In this document: positions 5,459 to 9,388 of the stretch, in pieces
Position numbering within the stretch: the stretch's first letter is position 1
Layout of the letters: every line of letters begins with the position of its first letter
Origin: Euryarchaeota archaeon UBA538
GTDB lineage: Archaea; Thermoplasmatota; Poseidoniia; Poseidoniales; Thalassarchaeaceae
Length of the DNA: 9,388 bases
Reading direction: 5' to 3'
Assembly: GCA_002499325.1 (NCBI GenBank)
Contig: DALC01000074.1
Location: 1 to 9,388 of the forward strand
Translations under genes and position numbers: made by a program
Notes under the pieces: generated by a model
The model's database searches: none
The model's input: only the letters and a program-made list of their open reading frames with translations
What the model was told of the DNA's origin: nothing

Positions 5459-8400
5459 TCACGGACGGTTTTGTTCCCACCACATATTACCGTAAGCTGC
5501 CCATTGCTCCATTGTCCATCCTTCTGGAAGCCCTGAAAGTGGCAGGGGAGGAGCTCCTTCAGGTGTCTTTTCAATATTTAGTGAGGGGAGTGATGATGAA
5601 GATATTGCTTCATTAAGTTCTTGTTCGGATACAGTACCAGTGAGGACTTCTCCTGAAGCGCTAGTCTCCAAAGCGGCCGCTCTTCTCTCATTTGTGGAGC
5701 CAGTAAGTAGTGCTGATCCGGGTGGAATCAGTTCTTCATCGGGGCGTGCCGCCAGAGAAGAAGACCTTCTCGCCCTGACAATCAGTGTAGCAGATACTGA
5801 AACTACGACAATAAAGATCAATCCTATGGCCCATGAAGGTATGAGTCCCTCTGTGGATTCCCTTGCTTTGCTGACTTGCAATTTTAGGTAAGCATTAGTT
5901 GAAACCTCGATTTGCCCGGTACCATTTGCAAAAACGTCCAACCCAACAATACCATATTCTGCATTCCCCCCTGGGTTTGCTACTACCTCTATGGAAATCG
6001 ATTCTCCGGGCTCTATCGTCCCTGCTGATGAGGGGTCGACATCAAATCTCCAATTCTCATCACCGTCTACCTCGACGGAGACTTCAGTCTGAGAATTACC
6101 GATGTTCTGCAAGGTAATGTCGAAAGTAGCAGGATTCCCGGATGATACTCCTTCTACAGTGTCATCTGGAACAGATAGATCTAGCCATGCGGACGATAGG
6201 ACAAAAACTTCTAGCCAAACAGTTTCGGAATGTGTCACCAAGGCAGGTGTAGTATATTCAATTATGACTGGAATCGATTCTTCCTGAGGGCCTGCAGGAA
6301 CGGCGCCTGGTAGCTCTAAAGCGACAGAAACGACAGCCTGCTGATTCATGTTCATTGCGAAACTTCCAGCAGTCATGAATCCGCCGGACCAATCCGAAGG
6401 TATGGTACCAAGAGTAAGGGACACTACCAAATCAACATTGCCAGAATTCTGAATCATGATATTAGCTACTCCAGTCAATCCAGGGGCTGCGGATATAGAG
6501 GAGTCTCCAGAAATATCGAGTTCTGCCAGTTCTCTGACAACTAGCTTGGTCCCATTCGAAATCGTATTTCCTCCGATGTGTGTCACCCTCGTTGTGATTG
6601 TATTGGACTCTCCCATTTGGGCCGCCATTGGAACTAAAGTATTAATCTGGAAAACTGCTACTTGGCCTGATAATATTTCAACTGAAATAGAATCCATTGA
6701 TTCCTCTTCCTCGTGAACAATCTGAATCGGCCAGGTGTTGAGGGAAGAGAAGGCATCTACTTCAAAGGTCATCGGGATATTACCATTATTGCTGACTTCT
6801 AATATCGTAGTCACCATATCTCCGTTTATCACGGCCCTATCGGAAGCTAATGCCAACGGACCTAGAGGGTTACCAGAATCTGAAAATATATCTGTTACGA
6901 AGTCATCATTGGCCAGAACGAGTACGGATACGGTGTTGGAAATACTCAAAGAAGGATCGTTGACAGATTCAGTCACGCATGTCACATCCTCAACACTTCC
7001 CGCCGCGGGCTCACCGTTCGGTAATTTCGGAACCCTAATTTTTATTGGTAGGGTAGTGTATAGTAATCTGCCTATGGGATCTGTGAGGAGTTCTGAGGAC
7101 TGAGAATCCCAGATATTCACTGGCCATGAATTTTCAGTTGTGCAAGATACCATGTATCGGGTGGGGCCATTCCCATCATTTCCTACTGCAAGAGAGAAGG
7201 ATGCCCACTGTCCCGGTTCGGCCTCTGCACCTCCTTCTCCAGCTAGAACTGTGACCAGGCCCTCGATTCTGTCCACCTCAGCTTCCAGTCTGATTACATT
7301 ATTCACGGTGGGAGCGTTTACGTCAAATAGATTCAAATCGGTTACAAACGTACCTGGAAGGGCGTAAACCTCTCCTGGAAGGGACGAGGAGGTGGATTGA
7401 GGATGAGCAGTTAGATTTAGCTCAATCACAATCCTATCTCCCTCACTACCCATCGGCCCAAGTTCCCATGGTCCTGTCTGATTGAGGATTTTCCACCATT
7501 CATCAGATGGTGGTTGCAAGACCCCATTTTCTGATACAATATTTACCGGAGAAACGCTGAGTTGAACGGATATAGTTGAGGTTCCTTCATTTCTAAGTTC
7601 CAGAGGGAAGTATACAGAGTTGGTCTCCCTCGGATTCATGCTTCTAGTTCTTGAATCTTCAAATTCCAATGGATTGGATGGCAGATTTCCATTTTCCAAC
7701 AAAGGAGTAATTCTTACTCCTATTTGAGAAACCTCTACTATTATCTCAGCTATGTTGTTGTTGATGCCACTGACCTCGTCATTCAACTCGTATATCTCTG
7801 AAGATGAATCAAGGGATAGTCTGAGTATGTGCTCACCTGTTGATGAGAACGAATAGGGAAACGAGAGTGAGTCAAGTCCACCTCCTGTAATTGGCGATCT
7901 TCTTGAGGTGTGTAGTAGGTTTCCAGTGGTCACATCGTGGATTTCCACGTCATAATGTGATGCTGTTGCGGTAGCTTGATTGCCCCAAGCGGCCTCAATT
8001 AGAATTGTGTCGCCCTGCAGTGGATTTTGAACCGAAGTTGATATAGAACCTTCGAAAACAGTCAAATCAGCTTCACTAATCTCACTCGCTACAGCCGAGA
8101 ATACCAAAGAGTAGCCCTGAGTATCCCCTCCCGAGTTTCCTACTCTAACAGTCCATACACCGGGCAAGGCATCCTGAATTTTTACCCTTTCTAGATTGTT
8201 CAGAGAATCTTTGGAGTTACCAGATACACTGAATCCGGATATGAATTCGTTTCCAAGGTAAATTGTCCCATCAGGAGCAGTAACAGAAAGGTCAAGATCG
8301 TTAACTAAACGAGATGCCGACTGATTTGCGACTGATGATCCCTTTAGGTCATTCCAAGCCAGAGTAGCATCTAGTCCTGCGCCTGGACTTACATCGAATG

Positions 8401-9388
8401 TGTAGGTGAATCCATGACCTGGAAAAAGCTCTCTTGAATAATCATACATCACATCCATTTCCACTCCATTTTCGGACACTGGGAAGAGGCTGTTGTCGAG
8501 TGATAGTTGTCCCCACCCCTCAGAAGGGTTTGGCACATCACTATCTCCGATATCTTCTGCCCCATTGATTAGAATTGCTCTAATCAGGTCAGACCTAGGC
8601 TCGCTGATTCCTTCTGCCCTCAGGAACTGTCGGACAAGTGCAGAGGCTCCAGCAACAACAGGTGTTGCCATTGAAGTTCCGTTCATCGCGACATAAAGTG
8701 GCGTAGTGCCGTCATCATGCGTTAATCCGGAGCAGGATTGCCCATCGACCAGAGTTGCTTCTTGGGCCCTTGCCGAGCAAATGAGGACTCCGGGTGCAAC
8801 AATTTCTGGCTTTATTCTGCCATCATTGGTCAGTCCTTGTGATGAGAAAGAAACCACACTTCCCGAAGGCTCTGAGCCATAAGACCCAGTTGTAGAAGCA
8901 CCCACTGTTAGAGCATTCTTGGAGGTACCCGGAGGGGTGATGCCAGAATCATTAGTACCTCCAATATCACCGGCAGAAAATAGGACCATATAGGCCGGAT
9001 AGTCGCTTACGAAATCATCTACATTGGAAGATGTCTGACTGTAATTGCCTAAGTTTGTTGTGCCCCAGCTATTGGTATGTATCCTAGCATTCTGATTCCA
9101 TGAGTGTGTAAATAGACCGTATAATGAGCCATAAATACCGAAAAAGCCACTTTGAGACTCGTGAGTGTACATGTGAAATGTTGCTCCAGGTGCCATACCT
9201 AGTGCGGACGATTGACCGGAGCCGTCTCCTAGGAGCGTTGCGGCTACGTGGGTTCCGTGACCACTAAGTAAGTCCGAGTTATCATTATCTGGACCAAATT
9301 GGCTGTATACTGATCTTATTCTTCCGTCGAAATCACCATGGTCTTCATCTAGGCCGGTGTCTGAAATAGCAATGACCTCACCTGTTCC
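5459..9388 (-). CDS. Large surface subtilase (peptidase S8) with Ig-like repeats and C-terminal membrane anchor, 5' partial
   Basis: The frame stays open to the window edge, giving 1309 visible residues; the signal peptide and any propeptide are outside. Numbering from the first visible residue, the catalytic Asp is D10 (ISDTGLD), His is H44 (SGHGTHVAA) and Ser is S239 (NGTSMATP). Spacing resembles KP-43-like subtilases. The oxyanion-hole position reads SAGDIGG (D141), where Asn is normal. A beta-barrel like that of KP-43 follows (about 310-435), then a CARDB-like domain (about 440-555). About five more Ig-like repeats follow, several with motifs such as SNNGN, QNSGN and QNIGN of the NEW3/CARDB type, reaching about 1174. 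One membrane segment (about 1183-1204), RARR and a tail of about 105 residues ending in an aromatic motif close the protein. An exported, cell-surface protease degrading proteins is likely. An ATG at 9196 lies after the catalytic Asp and His and cannot be the start. Confidence 0.93.
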   Translation of the reverse strand, partial: GTGEVIAISDTGLDEDHGDFDGRIRSVYSQFGPDNDNSDLLSGHGTHVAATLLGDGSGQSSALGMAPGATFHMYTHESQSGFFGIYGSLYGLFTHSWNQNARIHTNSWGTTNLGNYSQTSSNVDDFVSDYPAYMVLFSAGDIGGTNDSGITPPGTSKNALTVGASTTGSYGSEPSGSVVSFSSQGLTNDGRIKPEIVAPGVLICSARAQEATLVDGQSCSGLTHDDGTTPLYVAMNGTSMATPVVAGASALVRQFLRAEGISEPRSDLIRAILINGAEDIGDSDVPNPSEGWGQLSLDNSLFPVSENGVEMDVMYDYSRELFPGHGFTYTFDVSPGAGLDATLAWNDLKGSSVANQSASRLVNDLDLSVTAPDGTIYLGNEFISGFSVSGNSKDSLNNLERVKIQDALPGVWTVRVGNSGGDTQGYSLVFSAVASEISEADLTVFEGSISTSVQNPLQGDTILIEAAWGNQATATASHYDVEIHDVTTGNLLHTSRRSPITGGGLDSLSFPYSFSSTGEHILRLSLDSSSEIYELNDEVSGINNNIAEIIVEVSQIGVRITPLLENGNLPSNPLEFEDSRTRSMNPRETNSVYFPLELRNEGTSTISVQLSVSPVNIVSENGVLQPPSDEWWKILNQTGPWELGPMGSEGDRIVIELNLTAHPQSTSSSLPGEVYALPGTFVTDLNLFDVNAPTVNNVIRLEAEVDRIEGLVTVLAGEGGAEAEPGQWASFSLAVGNDGNGPTRYMVSCTTENSWPVNIWDSQSSELLTDPIGRLLYTTLPIKIRVPKLPNGEPAAGSVEDVTCVTESVNDPSLSISNTVSVLVLANDDFVTDIFSDSGNPLGPLALASDRAVINGDMVTTILEVSNNGNIPMTFEVDAFSSLNTWPIQIVHEEEESMDSISVEILSGQVAVFQINTLVPMAAQMGESNTITTRVTHIGGNTISNGTKLVVRELAELDISGDSSISAAPGLTGVANIMIQNSGNVDLVVSLTLGTIPSDWSGGFMTAGSFAMNMNQQAVVSVALELPGAVPAGPQEESIPVIIEYTTPALVTHSETVWLEVFVLSSAWLDLSVPDDTVEGVSSGNPATFDITLQNIGNSQTEVSVEVDGDENWRFDVDPSSAGTIEPGESISIEVVANPGGNAEYGIVGLDVFANGTGQIEVSTNAYLKLQVSKARESTEGLIPSWAIGLIFIVVVSVSATLIVRARRSSSLAARPDEELIPPGSALLTGSTNERRAAALETSASGEVLTGTVSEQELNEAISSSSLPSLNIEKTPEGAPPLPLSGLPEGWTMEQWAAYGNMWWEQNRP

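Noticed and set aside
9194..9196. ATG as the start of the subtilase
   Set aside because: The frame continues upstream to the window edge and encodes the catalytic Asp and His there, so the gene is 5' truncated by the window.
1..9388. CRISPR arrays, insertion sequences, integrase sites or defence genes
   Set aside because: No regularly spaced repeats, terminal inverted repeats, transposase motifs or nuclease clusters are visible.

Overview
The window looks like a chromosomal segment of a euryarchaeon, most likely a marine Thermoplasmata-type lineage such as Marine Group II (Poseidoniales). The 5' region of the 23S rRNA has archaeal character. There is an archaeal RNase P protein subunit (Rpr2/Rpp21) and an archaeal CRM-domain protein, a TATA box sits at leaderless spacing, and the 23S gene has a protein gene rather than a 16S or tRNA gene directly upstream. 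The lineage is inferred from these features; I could not run a phylogeny.

Every feature lies on the minus strand, so transcription runs from high to low coordinates. First comes a very large surface subtilase, whose 5' end is cut by the window edge (9388 to 5459). Next is a compact three-gene cluster: adenylate kinase (adk), RNase P component 4 and a YhbY/CRM RNA-binding protein (5433 to 4179). The last two of these have clear Shine-Dalgarno sequences embedded in or beside the preceding gene's end. An ArsB/NhaD-type transporter with its own TATA box follows (4117 to 2576), then a small zinc-ribbon protein of unknown function (2528 to 2175). About 260 nt of leader precede a 23S rRNA gene (about 1910 down to base 1), whose 3' third lies outside the window.

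The most notable signal is in the 23S leader. Bases 2078-1973 can fold into a long rod that contains a textbook kink-turn (3-nt bulge, tandem sheared G.A pairs, C-G closing pair), followed by a second hairpin. This predicts binding of L7Ae or a related protein to the nascent pre-23S RNA. The other main observations are an Asp in place of the oxyanion-hole Asn in the subtilase, an aromatic motif at the end of the subtilase's cytoplasmic tail, and a repeated FG[LI]xxxP peptide in the zinc-ribbon protein.

Functionally this is a mix of housekeeping genes (rRNA, nucleotide balance, tRNA and rRNA maturation), an ion transporter and an exported protease. I see no mobile elements, CRISPR arrays, tRNA genes or 5S gene. 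No stretch longer than 300 bases lacks a gene; the longest non-coding stretch is the 23S leader.
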